Assembly: GCA_910587635.1 (NCBI GenBank)
Contig: CAJUNB010000038.1
Location: forward strand, 22,725-86,724
Direction of reading: 5' to 3'
Length of the DNA: 64,000 nt
DNA from: an uncultured Lachnospiraceae bacterium
GTDB lineage: Bacteria; Bacillota; Clostridia; Lachnospirales; Lachnospiraceae
Numbering within the stretch: the first letter of the stretch is position 1; each line of letters opens with the position of its first letter. The translations under genes and the position numbers were made by a program. Below, piece after piece: positions 17,877 through 26,461 of this stretch. The notes under the pieces were generated by a model, which was not told where the DNA came from, ran no database searches, and saw only the letters and a program-made list of their open reading frames with translations.

Positions 17877-18629
17877 ATGGAGACAAAAATAAGTATTATT
17901 ATTCCGGTCTACAATACGGAAGCTTTTCTGGAAGATACGATCCGGTCTGTATTGGAGCAGGAAGAGACTGACTGGGAGCTTCTTCTAGTGGATGACTGTT
18001 CTACAGATAAAAGTGTACAGATCATAGAAAAATTTACAGTGCAGGACGAGAGGATCAGATTACTGCGCCAGAAAGAAAACCGGGGAGCGGCCGTGGCAAG
18101 GAACCGGGGCGTAGAAGAGGCAAAAGGGAGGTATATCGCTTTTCTGGATGGGGATGATCTGTGGATGCCCCGGCGGTTGTCTGCCCAGCTGGCACTGATG
18201 GAGAAAAAGCGGGTGGGTTTTGTATTCAGCGGCTACGAATTTGCCGATGAAAAGGGACAGGGTACAGGAAAGATTGTGAAAGTACCTGAAGTGCTTACGT
18301 ACCGTGAGGCTTTGAAAAATACGACGATATTTACCTCTACCGTACTGTTTGATACTGAGATTGTCCCCAGAGAGTTAATTCGTATGCCTCATGTGAAGAG
18401 TGAGGATACGGCAACCTGGTGGAATATACTGCGTCATGGATATCGGGCGTATGGATTGGATGAAAATCTGGTGCTCTATCGGAGAAGCAGCGGTACTCTT
18501 TCTTCCAACAAGGTAGAAGCAATCCGAAGAGTCTGGAATCTTTATCGGAATGTGGAAGGGCTATCCTTGCCATACAGCATGTATAATTTCGCATTCTACG
18601 CAGTGCGTGCGGTTCTGCGCAGAGTTTGA
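17877..18629 (+). CDS. GT2 family glycosyltransferase
   Basis: 250 residues from ATG at 17877, chosen because METKISIIIPVYNTEAFL is the classic N-terminus of a GT-A enzyme; the frame is open further upstream but only inside the preceding gene. LVDDCSTD and FLDGDDLWMP are the nucleotide- and metal-binding motifs. It is a cytoplasmic transferase adding one residue to the lipid-linked chain. It starts 8 bp after the previous stop. Acceptor and donor unknown. Confidence 0.88.
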   Translation: METKISIIIPVYNTEAFLEDTIRSVLEQEETDWELLLVDDCSTDKSVQIIEKFTVQDERIRLLRQKENRGAAVARNRGVEEAKGRYIAFLDGDDLWMPRRLSAQLALMEKKRVGFVFSGYEFADEKGQGTGKIVKVPEVLTYREALKNTTIFTSTVLFDTEIVPRELIRMPHVKSEDTATWWNILRHGYRAYGLDENLVLYRRSSGTLSSNKVEAIRRVWNLYRNVEGLSLPYSMYNFAFYAVRAVLRRV

Positions 18630-18642
18630 GGAGACAGACAAG

Positions 18643-20049
18643 ATGAGAAAACTGGAAATCTACAAAAGGCTCATATTGATTTTCATGTCGTCTATCTGCA
18701 TTGCCCTGCAGATGGGAATCTACGCAGTATTTTGGTATGGATATTACAGTGAGCGTATGTACCTGAAATTTTACTTTAAAGGACATCTGCTCATGTTGTT
18801 TGTGTATGTCGTTTTATTGTTTTTCTTTTCGCAGATGTATGGAGGGATGCGTATCGGCTATCTCCGGGCAGGCGAGGTAATGTTTTCTCAGGTATTTGCC
18901 ACTGTTTGTGTCAATGCCATTACGTATCTTCAGATGTGTCTGATGGTAAGAGGTTTTTTGGATATAGCCCCGATGTTCTATATGACATTGTCTGAGGGAG
19001 CTGTCATTGTTCTGTGGACGCTTGGCAGTTCTGCTATCTATAAGAGAATTTTTTCTCCCAGAAATCTTTTGCTCGTATATGGAGATCGTCCGGCGGAAGA
19101 TATTCTTCACAAATTTGGGACAAGAAAAGATAAATATCAGGTGAACAAAAGCATCCATATCAGTATCGGGGCGGAGGAGATCTGCCGGGAGATCGAAGCG
19201 GCCTATGACGGCGTCGTGCTCTGGGATATTCCTGCAGAAATTCGAAACAAAATCTATAAGTTTTGTTTTGGCATGGGTATCCGGGTCTATATTATGCCGA
19301 AAATACCGGATATTTTGATCAAAGGTGCAGATCAGCTTCACCTTTTTGATACGCCGATACTGCTGACCCGGGAATATGTACTGAGTTTTGAACAGCGTAT
19401 GGCAAAACGGATCATTGATTTTGTCTGTGCCTTTATTCTTTGTTTGATTACTTCACCGATCATGCTGTTGACGGCCATAGCCATCAAACTGTATGACAGA
19501 GGTCCGGTACTGTACAAGCAGATACGATGTACAAGGGATATGAAAGAATTTTATATTCTGAAGTTCCGCAGTATGAAGGTAGATGCAGAGAAAGACGGAG
19601 TGGCAAGGCTGGCTGCAAAACATGATGACAGAATTACGCCAGTGGGGAGATTTATCCGTATGGTACGGATTGATGAGCTGCCCCAGTTGTTCAATATTCT
19701 AAAAGGGGAGATGACGTTTATCGGTCCCAGACCGGAGCGGCCGGAGATTATTGAGCAGTATATGAAGGACATGCCGGAATTCCTGTTCCGTACAAAGGTA
19801 AAAGCCGGACTGGCAGGATACGCTCAGGTATATGGGAAATATAATACGACTCCTTATGATAAATTAAAACTGGATTTATTTTATATTGAGAACTATTCCA
19901 TTTGGCTGGATATTAAGCTGATGCTGTTGACGTTAAAAATACTGTTCAAGCCGGACAGTACAGAGGGCGTGGACAGCAGTCAGACAACGGCGCTGAAAAA
20001 TGAAAGTGAACACTATGACAGAGAAGGAATGGATGAGGGAAGGCATTGA
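18643..20049 (+). CDS. Undecaprenyl-phosphate sugar phosphotransferase, WbaP/CpsE-like (long form)
   Basis: 468 residues from ATG at 18643, after GAGGAGACAGACAAG. The N-terminal half has four to five membrane helices and a CoA-binding-like domain; the C-terminal half (about 255-460) is the bacterial sugar transferase domain: KRIIDFVCAF membrane hairpin, FRSMKVDAEKDG, the catalytic pair in DELPQLFNILKGEM, GPRPERPE, and GLAGYAQVYGKYNT. It starts chain assembly by moving a sugar-1-phosphate to undecaprenyl phosphate. The window holds a second, short initiating enzyme (PglC-like, 52518), so two glycans are likely started independently. Its end overlaps the Wzz gene. Confidence 0.93.
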   Translation: MRKLEIYKRLILIFMSSICIALQMGIYAVFWYGYYSERMYLKFYFKGHLLMLFVYVVLLFFFSQMYGGMRIGYLRAGEVMFSQVFATVCVNAITYLQMCLMVRGFLDIAPMFYMTLSEGAVIVLWTLGSSAIYKRIFSPRNLLLVYGDRPAEDILHKFGTRKDKYQVNKSIHISIGAEEICREIEAAYDGVVLWDIPAEIRNKIYKFCFGMGIRVYIMPKIPDILIKGADQLHLFDTPILLTREYVLSFEQRMAKRIIDFVCAFILCLITSPIMLLTAIAIKLYDRGPVLYKQIRCTRDMKEFYILKFRSMKVDAEKDGVARLAAKHDDRITPVGRFIRMVRIDELPQLFNILKGEMTFIGPRPERPEIIEQYMKDMPEFLFRTKVKAGLAGYAQVYGKYNTTPYDKLKLDLFYIENYSIWLDIKLMLLTLKILFKPDSTEGVDSSQTTALKNESEHYDREGMDEGRH

Positions 20050-21022
20050 TCTGAAGCTGATGGCCCTTTTATATCGTAAAAAAATATGGATTTCTCTTGT
20101 AGGTATGCTGGTCGGTGCAGTTTTCGCCGGTGGGCTTTATTTTCTCATGCATGTGCTGTATGCTCCTGCCAGGGAATATGAGGCAGTGTCCAAGCTGTAT
20201 CTGACATTTGCAAAAGATGACGACGGGGATGCTTATCAGTATTATAACGGGTATACATGGAACGATCTGATGAAGACAGAGCCGATTATGGATAAAATCA
20301 TGGACACTTTGCTGAAAGAGACGGACTATGCGGGAGATAAAGAGACACTGCGTCGAGATGTGGAAGCAGCTGTTTCTGCGGATATCCTGTCGGATATCCG
20401 TCTGTTGACAGTTACGGTGAGAACGGAGAGCCCGGAGATGACAGATGCTATTATACGGGCGGCGGAAGAAGCGTTGATCCGGTTCGGCGGGGAAATGACA
20501 GAATTTGATAGCATAGAAGTGATCGAGCACGGGCAGGCCGGACTTGTGGCAGTGGAGGATGAGACCGTGCGGGCCTGCGTTGCGGGAGCCGTCGGGGGGC
20601 TGCTGGCTTCCCTGATCGGCTTGGCAATGGCGCTTGTGCTGGATGGTTCTGTCTATGTGCCCTCTGATTTCGAAAAACGCTATCCCTATCCGGTGTTGGG
20701 GGTGACCTTTGCCGGAAATGAAGAGGCAGGCAGAGAGTGGCTGAATACTCATGTGGATATTATGAAAGAAGAGTGGGAGAAGCTTATCTATGTAGATACA
20801 GGCAGCCCTAAAATAGAAATTCCCGGGGAGGGGCTGTCAGGGCAGGCTGGTATTGTTTTGCAGATCCCTTATGGCAGAGGGAACGGGAAGCTGCTGGAGA
20901 GATGGGTTCGAGAGGCGGAGTTTCTGAAAGGCGTCATTGTGGGGGCAGTCATTACCGAGGCAGATCTGGGACTGTACCGGCTGTACTTTGTCGGGTTTGG
21001 CAGAAAGAATGGACGGAGATGA
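20000..21022 (+). CDS. Wzz/CpsC-like chain-length protein with degenerate tyrosine-kinase-like tail
   Basis: 340 residues if begun at ATG 20000; ATG 20033 has a better AGAAGGA site and would remove 11 residues. Two membrane helices (about 27-50 and 188-212) enclose an extracellular coiled domain, as in Wzz. After the second helix comes the usual link (DGSVYVPSDFEKRY, PVLGV), and then about 110 residues that follow the outline of a BY-kinase: LNTHVDIMKEEWEKLIYVDTG matches the place of the RTNI...ILVTS segment, and IVGAVITEAD matches the last strand. The Walker A and B motifs and the Tyr tail are missing. It probably controls chain length without kinase activity. No separate CpsD kinase or CpsB phosphatase is in the window. 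Confidence 0.8.
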   Translation: MKVNTMTEKEWMREGIDLKLMALLYRKKIWISLVGMLVGAVFAGGLYFLMHVLYAPAREYEAVSKLYLTFAKDDDGDAYQYYNGYTWNDLMKTEPIMDKIMDTLLKETDYAGDKETLRRDVEAAVSADILSDIRLLTVTVRTESPEMTDAIIRAAEEALIRFGGEMTEFDSIEVIEHGQAGLVAVEDETVRACVAGAVGGLLASLIGLAMALVLDGSVYVPSDFEKRYPYPVLGVTFAGNEEAGREWLNTHVDIMKEEWEKLIYVDTGSPKIEIPGEGLSGQAGIVLQIPYGRGNGKLLERWVREAEFLKGVIVGAVITEADLGLYRLYFVGFGRKNGRR

Positions 21023-21026
21023 AAAG

Positions 21027-21806
21027 ATGGAACTGCAGCTGCTTATTTCGGCCGTGAACCAGGATCCGGCAAAGCTGGCAGAAAAAATGAATATCCGCTG
21101 CGATGGGATTTTGATCAATCAGTGTAGTCATTTCGGGTATGAGGAAATCGAACGGGAAGGGCACAGGATCAGAGTCTATTCCCTGCGGGAAAAAGGGGTG
21201 GGGTTGAGCCGGAACAATGCTCTGCTGCGGGCGGACCGGGATATCTGTCTGTTTTCCGACGAGGATATTGTCTATGAAGATGATTATCCTGAGAAAGTTA
21301 TCGGGGAATTTGAAAAACACCCCCAGGCAGATATGCTTCTTTTCAATGTGGAAGTATGTAAGTCGCGGCGGACATATCATATTGATTCCTTTGGGAGAGT
21401 ACGGCTCTATAACTGTGGCAGATATCCGGCCTACAGTTTTGCACTGCGCAGGGAAGTGATGCACAGAAAAAATCTTTCCTTTTCTCTTTTGTTTGGCGGC
21501 GGGGCCCGTTACAGCAACGGGGAGGACAGCCTGTTTATCCGGGATTGTATCAAAAAGGGGATGCGGGTCTACAAGACGCCGGTTACGATAGGCAGGGAAC
21601 AGGAACGGGAATCCACCTGGTTTTCCGGGTATCATAAAAAGTTTTTCTTTGACAGAGGCGTACTGTATGTACATTTGTATGGCAGGCTGGCGAAGCTGAT
21701 GGCGCTGCAGTTTCTGTTTCGTCACAGAGCAGTGATGTGCCGGGAAATACCGATGAAAAAAGCCTTTAAGATTATGTGTGACGGAATCAGAGAAGCGGAG
21801 AGCTGA
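21027..21806 (+). CDS. GT2-like glycosyltransferase
   Basis: 259 residues from ATG at 21027, with GGAG about 9 bp upstream; ATG 21009 is an alternative. It is a shortened GT-A-type sequence: LLISAVNQDP at the start, EKGVGLSRNNALLRA, and LFSDEDIVYEDDY where DED stands in the DXD position. A C-terminal part with GEDSLFIRDCIKKGM fits the second half of the GT-A fold. It overlaps neither neighbour but abuts the polymerase gene (ATG at 21806 shares the last stop base), which suggests the two are coupled. Specificity unknown. Confidence 0.8.
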   Translation: MELQLLISAVNQDPAKLAEKMNIRCDGILINQCSHFGYEEIEREGHRIRVYSLREKGVGLSRNNALLRADRDICLFSDEDIVYEDDYPEKVIGEFEKHPQADMLLFNVEVCKSRRTYHIDSFGRVRLYNCGRYPAYSFALRREVMHRKNLSFSLLFGGGARYSNGEDSLFIRDCIKKGMRVYKTPVTIGREQERESTWFSGYHKKFFFDRGVLYVHLYGRLAKLMALQFLFRHRAVMCREIPMKKAFKIMCDGIREAES

Positions 21807-22897
21807 TGGGTACCTATATTGTATTGATAATTATGACAGTTATCATAGCGGCTTTTGTGAAAAAGCAGGAAAATGGCGCAGGTGTCTGTATTTTAACGAG
21901 ACAGCAGGCGTGTAATTACGTCTGTTTTCTGGCGATTTTTCTGTTGCTCTTTGGCGTATCGGCCTGCCGGTATCAGGTGGGAAATGATTACAGCCGGTAT
22001 GAAGAGTTCTTTCATCTGATTCCTCTGGGAGAAGTGGTTCCGACAGAGTTTGGGTTCAATGCGGTTGTGCTGGCAATGCAGTTTCTGTTTGGCCGGGATA
22101 CGAAGCTTTCTATTTTTGCACTGTTTGCCTTTGTGACAGTCTGTTTTATGATGAAGGCCGTATATGATCAAAGTGAGGACTTTCTGTTCTCATTTTTCTT
22201 ATTTATGACTTTGAGCTATTATTTCCAAAGTCTGAATACAGTACGCTATTATCTGGCCTGGGCAGTGGCTGTATTTTCCATGAAATATATGCTGAAACAG
22301 CAATATGCCAAATTTATATTGCTGATTGCAGTGACAGCCAGCATTCATAAATCGGTGCTGCTTGTGATTCCTGTCTATTTTCTGGCACATCTGAACTGGA
22401 AACGATGGCAACTGATTGCGCTGGCAGTATTGGCTTCCAGTGGCCTTCTGCTTCAGGATCTTTATTTGAAGATTATTATGAAATTGTATCCCAGTTATGA
22501 AAATACGGCTTACCTGGACGGCGGCACTTCCTTTATCAATATCGTGCGAATCATTGGTGTATTTCTATTGTCTCTGCTGTATTATCACATCGCGGTTGCA
22601 GACAATAAACAGAACCGGTTTTATTTTCATTTGAATATTTTTGCGCTTCTTTTATATACATGCGGGTCTTTTATACCGGAAATATCGAGAATCGGCTACT
22701 ATATGACGGCCGGGCATATTTTTCTCCTGCCGTCTCTGCTGAATCGAATCCCGGATGAGAGACAGAAAAAATTCTGGAAGGCGGCAGTGATTGGAGCGGC
22801 CCTTCTCTACTTTGGGATTTTCCTGATCAAAGCCCAGGATTTGCTTGTGCGTATTGTGCCCTATCATACATGGATATTTCCGGGCGAGATCGGGTAG
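21806..22897 (+). CDS. EpsG-family polysaccharide polymerase
   Basis: 363 residues with about ten membrane helices. The EpsG/Wzy-like signature CRYQVGNDYSRYEEFF is at residues about 52-67, LNTVRYYLA follows in a central helix, and TASIHKSVLL carries the conserved His-Ser. Proteins of this family polymerise lipid-linked repeat units on the outer face. It overlaps the preceding GT gene by 1 bp (TGATG). A second, unrelated ligase/polymerase type is encoded at 47526. Confidence 0.9.
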   Translation: MGTYIVLIIMTVIIAAFVKKQENGAGVCILTRQQACNYVCFLAIFLLLFGVSACRYQVGNDYSRYEEFFHLIPLGEVVPTEFGFNAVVLAMQFLFGRDTKLSIFALFAFVTVCFMMKAVYDQSEDFLFSFFLFMTLSYYFQSLNTVRYYLAWAVAVFSMKYMLKQQYAKFILLIAVTASIHKSVLLVIPVYFLAHLNWKRWQLIALAVLASSGLLLQDLYLKIIMKLYPSYENTAYLDGGTSFINIVRIIGVFLLSLLYYHIAVADNKQNRFYFHLNIFALLLYTCGSFIPEISRIGYYMTAGHIFLLPSLLNRIPDERQKKFWKAAVIGAALLYFGIFLIKAQDLLVRIVPYHTWIFPGEIG

Positions 22898-22909
22898 CGG
22901 GAGATTGAA

Positions 22910-22962
22910 ACAGTCAGTATTTTGCATTTGGCAACGATTTGCAGTTGTCATTTGCTGACTGT
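22910..22962. repeat. Nested inverted repeat after the polymerase gene
   Basis: ACAGTCAG (22910-22917) pairs with CTGACTGT (22955-22962), with smaller pairing inside (CAAC/GTTG). There is no T-run, so it is not a standard terminator; it might still lower expression of what follows. Confidence 0.45.
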
Positions 22963-22979
22963 GACATACGGAGGATATT

Positions 22980-23158
22980 AGAATTTCTTAATGTTCTGTC
23001 AAAGACAGCAATTTTTGGACATGGATGTCTGAAAAAGGCTGATTTGAGCCCGGATGGCGAATATCAGCCGGTTGCGTGCCTGCAGTAAATGGAATCCAGC
23101 TATGCTGGAAAATGACCTTATCGCTTTGGCAGCCTACGCCAGAACATTTAGAAATTCT
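22980..23158. mobile_element. MITE-like element with 19-bp terminal inverted repeats
   Basis: AGAATTTCTTAATGTTCTG (22980-22998) and CAGAACATTTAGAAATTCT (23140-23158) are inverted copies matching at 18 of 19 positions. They bound 179 bp with no credible gene, in the middle of an otherwise gene-dense operon. The size and ends fit a small non-autonomous element. A short TAT at each side could be a target duplication but is too short to be sure. No transposase is present in the window. Confidence 0.55.
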
Positions 23159-23205
23159 TATAGTGACTGTTCCAATCTTAAGCAGCCAGAAAGGGAGTTA
23201 TCAGA

Positions 23206-24009
23206 ATGAAAAAAATCACCTTCAGTATTATAGTAGTCTGCCTGAATGCAGGACAGGAATTGCTGCGGACTGTGGACAGTATCCTGGGACAGACGTATCC
23301 TCATTTTGAGATCATCGTAAAGGACGGGATGTCCTCGGACGGTTTTGTGGAAAAGCTGCCCGGCGATGAACGGATACGTGTAGTCAGACAGAAAGATAAA
23401 GGCATCTATGACGCCATGAATCAGGCAATCCCGCTGGTGAGTGGGGACTATGTGCTGTTTCTGAACTGCGGTGATTATTTTTATAATGAAAAGGTACTGG
23501 AAAAAACAGGTGCATGGATCAGTACGGATCAGTCATCCGGGGAAATCTATTATGGGGATATCTATAATCGCAGTGTGGAAACGAGGATTGTTTCCAATCC
23601 CTGTATCAATGCCTTTGCCTGCTATCGGAATGTTCCCTGCCATCAGGCCTGCTTTTATGGGGCGGAGCTGATGAGGCGGAGAAATTATCATACGAAGTAC
23701 CGGGTGCGGGCGGACTACGATCATTTTCTAGGGTGCTATTTTCAGGAAAAGATACGTCCCGTTTCCATGCAGATCATTGTGGCGTCCTATGAGGGAGGCG
23801 GCTATTCTGAAACAAAGGAAAACGAAAGACGGTCTGCGAAGGAGCATGAGGAAATCGTAAAGAAGTATATGAGCAGAGGGCAGATCAGGAAGTTTAAGCT
23901 GCTCCTGGCCCTGTCTCTGGCGCCCCTTCGGACGAAGATAGCAGAGAGCAAAAAACTTTCCGGTATGTATCAGAAAATAAAGGCCGTGATTTATCGGAGA
24001 AAAGGATAG
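23206..24009 (+). CDS. GT2 family glycosyltransferase
   Basis: 267 residues. FSIIVVCLNAGQELLRTVDSI opens a GT-A domain; KDGMSSDG and FLNCGDYFY stand at the nucleotide and DXD positions (here NCGD, common in the WcaA-like subgroup). QKDKGIYDAMNQAI is typical of this subgroup. AAGGGAG precedes the ATG. It follows a 309-bp gap containing a MITE-like element, so expression may depend on readthrough or an unseen promoter. A basic C-terminus suggests membrane association. Confidence 0.88.
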   Translation: MKKITFSIIVVCLNAGQELLRTVDSILGQTYPHFEIIVKDGMSSDGFVEKLPGDERIRVVRQKDKGIYDAMNQAIPLVSGDYVLFLNCGDYFYNEKVLEKTGAWISTDQSSGEIYYGDIYNRSVETRIVSNPCINAFACYRNVPCHQACFYGAELMRRRNYHTKYRVRADYDHFLGCYFQEKIRPVSMQIIVASYEGGGYSETKENERRSAKEHEEIVKKYMSRGQIRKFKLLLALSLAPLRTKIAESKKLSGMYQKIKAVIYRRKG

Positions 24010-24015
24010 CGGAAC

Positions 24016-25290
24016 ATGAGAATACTTTGGCTCTGTAATATAATGCTGCCGGTGATCGCAGAAAGTCTGGGGCTTCCCTGCAGCAATAAGGAAGGATGGC
24101 TCTCCGGCCTGGCGGCGGCCTTTTCAAAAGGAGATCAGGAAGATGTGATGCTGGGGGTCTGTTTTCCGGTATCGGGGCAGTGCTGTGAGGGAGAAACGGA
24201 TGGGCTTGTCTGGTATGGATTTCCCGAGGATACAGCACATCCCGAGCGCTATGATGCTTTGGTAGAAACGTATCTGAAAAAGATATTAGATAAGTTCAAA
24301 CCGGATATCGTTCACTGTTTCGGTACGGAATATCCGCATACACTGGCCATGACGAGAGCGTTTCACCGGCCAGAGAGGACACTCATCGGCATCCAGGGGC
24401 TGTGCTTTGTCTATGCGGGTTATTATATGGCGGATCTGCCGGATTCCATTCAGAACAGAAAAACGTTCCGGGATATGGTAAAAAAGGACGATCTGTGCAG
24501 GCAGCAGCAAAAATACCGGATGCGGGGAGAATATGAGAAAGAGGCGCTGCGAAATACCGCTCATGTGACGGGGCGGACCGGCTGGGACAGAAGGTGGACA
24601 AAGGAGATCAATCCCAGGGCGGCCTATCATTTCCTGAATGAGACACTGAGGGACAGCTTCTATGGGCCGATCTGGAAACCGGAGCATTGTGAGCGCTACA
24701 GCATTTTCGTAAGTCAGGGGAATTATCCGATCAAGGGACTGCACTATCTGATGGAGGCCCTGCCGGAAATCAGGAAAAAATATTCTCAGGTCCATGTCTA
24801 TGTGGCGGGGGATGAAATCACCCGTTTTTCCACATGGAAGGAAAAGATCAAAATATCCAATTATGGGAAATATATAAGGGAGCTGATAAAGAGGCTGAGA
24901 CTGGAAGATGCCGTCACTTTTCTGGGCAGGCTGGATGAGAGACAGATGCTGGAACGGTATTTGCGAAGCCATGTCTTCGTCTCCCCTTCCGCCATCGAGA
25001 ATTCTCCAAATTCCGTAGGAGAGGCTATGCTGTTGGGCATGCCGGTGGTCAGCTCTGCTGTGGGAGGCGTCCGGGATATGCTTGTCTGTGGAAAAGAAGG
25101 CTTTCTATATGAGACGAATGATACGGCGGCTCTTGCCGGGCATATTTGTCATATCTTTGACCGGGCAAATGAAAAAGAAGTGAACGCTATGGGAAGAGCT
25201 GCCCGGGAACATGCTTTCAGGACCCACGACGGCGTGACAAACAGAGAACGTTTGAGAGAGATTTATCATGAAATTTACCTTTGTGTCTAA
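24016..25290 (+). CDS. GT4 family glycosyltransferase
   Basis: 424 residues in the GT-B fold. The N-terminal half carries DKFKPDIVHCFG and the C-terminal half the nucleotide-sugar site: SPSAIENSPNSVGEAM is the E-x7-E motif of GT4 enzymes. SQGNYPIKGLHYLMEALP begins the second domain. AAAGGATAGCGG precedes the ATG 7 bp after the previous stop. It ends inside the next gene (23-bp overlap), so the pair is coupled. Sugar specificity unknown. Confidence 0.9.
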   Translation: MRILWLCNIMLPVIAESLGLPCSNKEGWLSGLAAAFSKGDQEDVMLGVCFPVSGQCCEGETDGLVWYGFPEDTAHPERYDALVETYLKKILDKFKPDIVHCFGTEYPHTLAMTRAFHRPERTLIGIQGLCFVYAGYYMADLPDSIQNRKTFRDMVKKDDLCRQQQKYRMRGEYEKEALRNTAHVTGRTGWDRRWTKEINPRAAYHFLNETLRDSFYGPIWKPEHCERYSIFVSQGNYPIKGLHYLMEALPEIRKKYSQVHVYVAGDEITRFSTWKEKIKISNYGKYIRELIKRLRLEDAVTFLGRLDERQMLERYLRSHVFVSPSAIENSPNSVGEAMLLGMPVVSSAVGGVRDMLVCGKEGFLYETNDTAALAGHICHIFDRANEKEVNAMGRAAREHAFRTHDGVTNRERLREIYHEIYLCV

Positions 25291-26461
25291 CTATATCAAT
25301 CATCATCAGATACCGGTTTCCACACTTTTATACGAAAAGCTGGGCGAAGAATACCATTTCATCCAGACAGAGCGGATGGAGCAGGAACGGGTGGAAATGG
25401 GATGGAATGCGGATGGAAAAAGCCTTCCCTGGCTTCTTTGCTATTACGAAGAACCGGGACGGTGCAGAGAGCTCATCCTGGAAAGCGATATCGTAGTGTT
25501 CGGTGGTGTGGAGGATGAGAGTTATATTATAGAACGACTGCAGTCGGGCAAATGTGTGATTCGTTACAGTGAGCGGCTGTATCGGGAAGGACAGTGGAAA
25601 GCCATATCGCCGAGAGGACTGCGGAAAAAATATCAGGATCATACGAAGTACCGGAAAAAAGATGTGTGGCTGCTCTGTTCCGGCGCATATGTGGCGTCGG
25701 ATTTTCACATTGTGCGGGCCTATCCGGGAAAGATGTTTAAGTGGGGGTATTTTACGGAGACGAAAAGGTATGATATTGACAGCCTGTTGGCAGGGAAGCC
25801 GGGGATGTCAGGGAAGCCGGTGGAAATTTTGTTTGCAGGCAGATTTTTGCCGCTGAAGCATCCTGAATATGGGCTGCTGCTGGCACAGCGGTTTCTGGAG
25901 AAAAAAATACCCTTTCATCTGACAATGGTAGGGGGCGGTGAGCTGGAGGAAAAGCTGAAGAAGGATGCGGCCCGGTGGGGGCTGGAAGAGTATGTGACCT
26001 TTACCGGTTATCAGAAGCCACAGGAAGTTCGGGCTTATATGGAGCGGGCAGATATTTTTCTGATGACAAGTAACTATCTGGAGGGCTGGGGGGCCGTTAT
26101 CAATGAGGCCATGAACAGCGGCTGCAGTGTCATCGCAGATGCAAAGATCGGTGCGGTCCCCTTTTTGCTGGAGCATGAAAAGAGCGGGATGGTATATCGG
26201 GACGGCAGTCTGGAAGAATTCCTGGAATACGGGGAACGTCTTGCGCAAGACAGACAGCTGCGGGAGCGGCTTGGAAAGAATGCATATGATACGATTATCA
26301 GATACTGGAATCCGCAGTTTGCGGCGGAAAGCCTGTTAAGATTCGCGGAAGGCATTATGGAAGGTCGTCAGGCCGTCAATGAGAGCGGTCCGCTCAGCAG
26401 GGCTCTTGTTATTTCTCCCCGGAAAGGGTATGCTTACACAAGGAGAAACACAGTCATATGA
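25268..26461 (+). CDS. GT4 family glycosyltransferase
   Basis: 397 residues in the GT-B fold. FVSNYINHHQIPVS begins the acceptor domain; VEILFAGRFLPLKHPEYG starts the donor domain, and SNYLEGWGAVINEAMNSG is a clear E-x7-E nucleotide-sugar motif. It starts 23 bp inside the preceding gene and ends by ATGA overlap with the next, so it is embedded in a tightly coupled block of transferases. Donor and acceptor unknown. Confidence 0.9.
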   Translation: MKFTFVSNYINHHQIPVSTLLYEKLGEEYHFIQTERMEQERVEMGWNADGKSLPWLLCYYEEPGRCRELILESDIVVFGGVEDESYIIERLQSGKCVIRYSERLYREGQWKAISPRGLRKKYQDHTKYRKKDVWLLCSGAYVASDFHIVRAYPGKMFKWGYFTETKRYDIDSLLAGKPGMSGKPVEILFAGRFLPLKHPEYGLLLAQRFLEKKIPFHLTMVGGGELEEKLKKDAARWGLEEYVTFTGYQKPQEVRAYMERADIFLMTSNYLEGWGAVINEAMNSGCSVIADAKIGAVPFLLEHEKSGMVYRDGSLEEFLEYGERLAQDRQLRERLGKNAYDTIIRYWNPQFAAESLLRFAEGIMEGRQAVNESGPLSRALVISPRKGYAYTRRNTVI

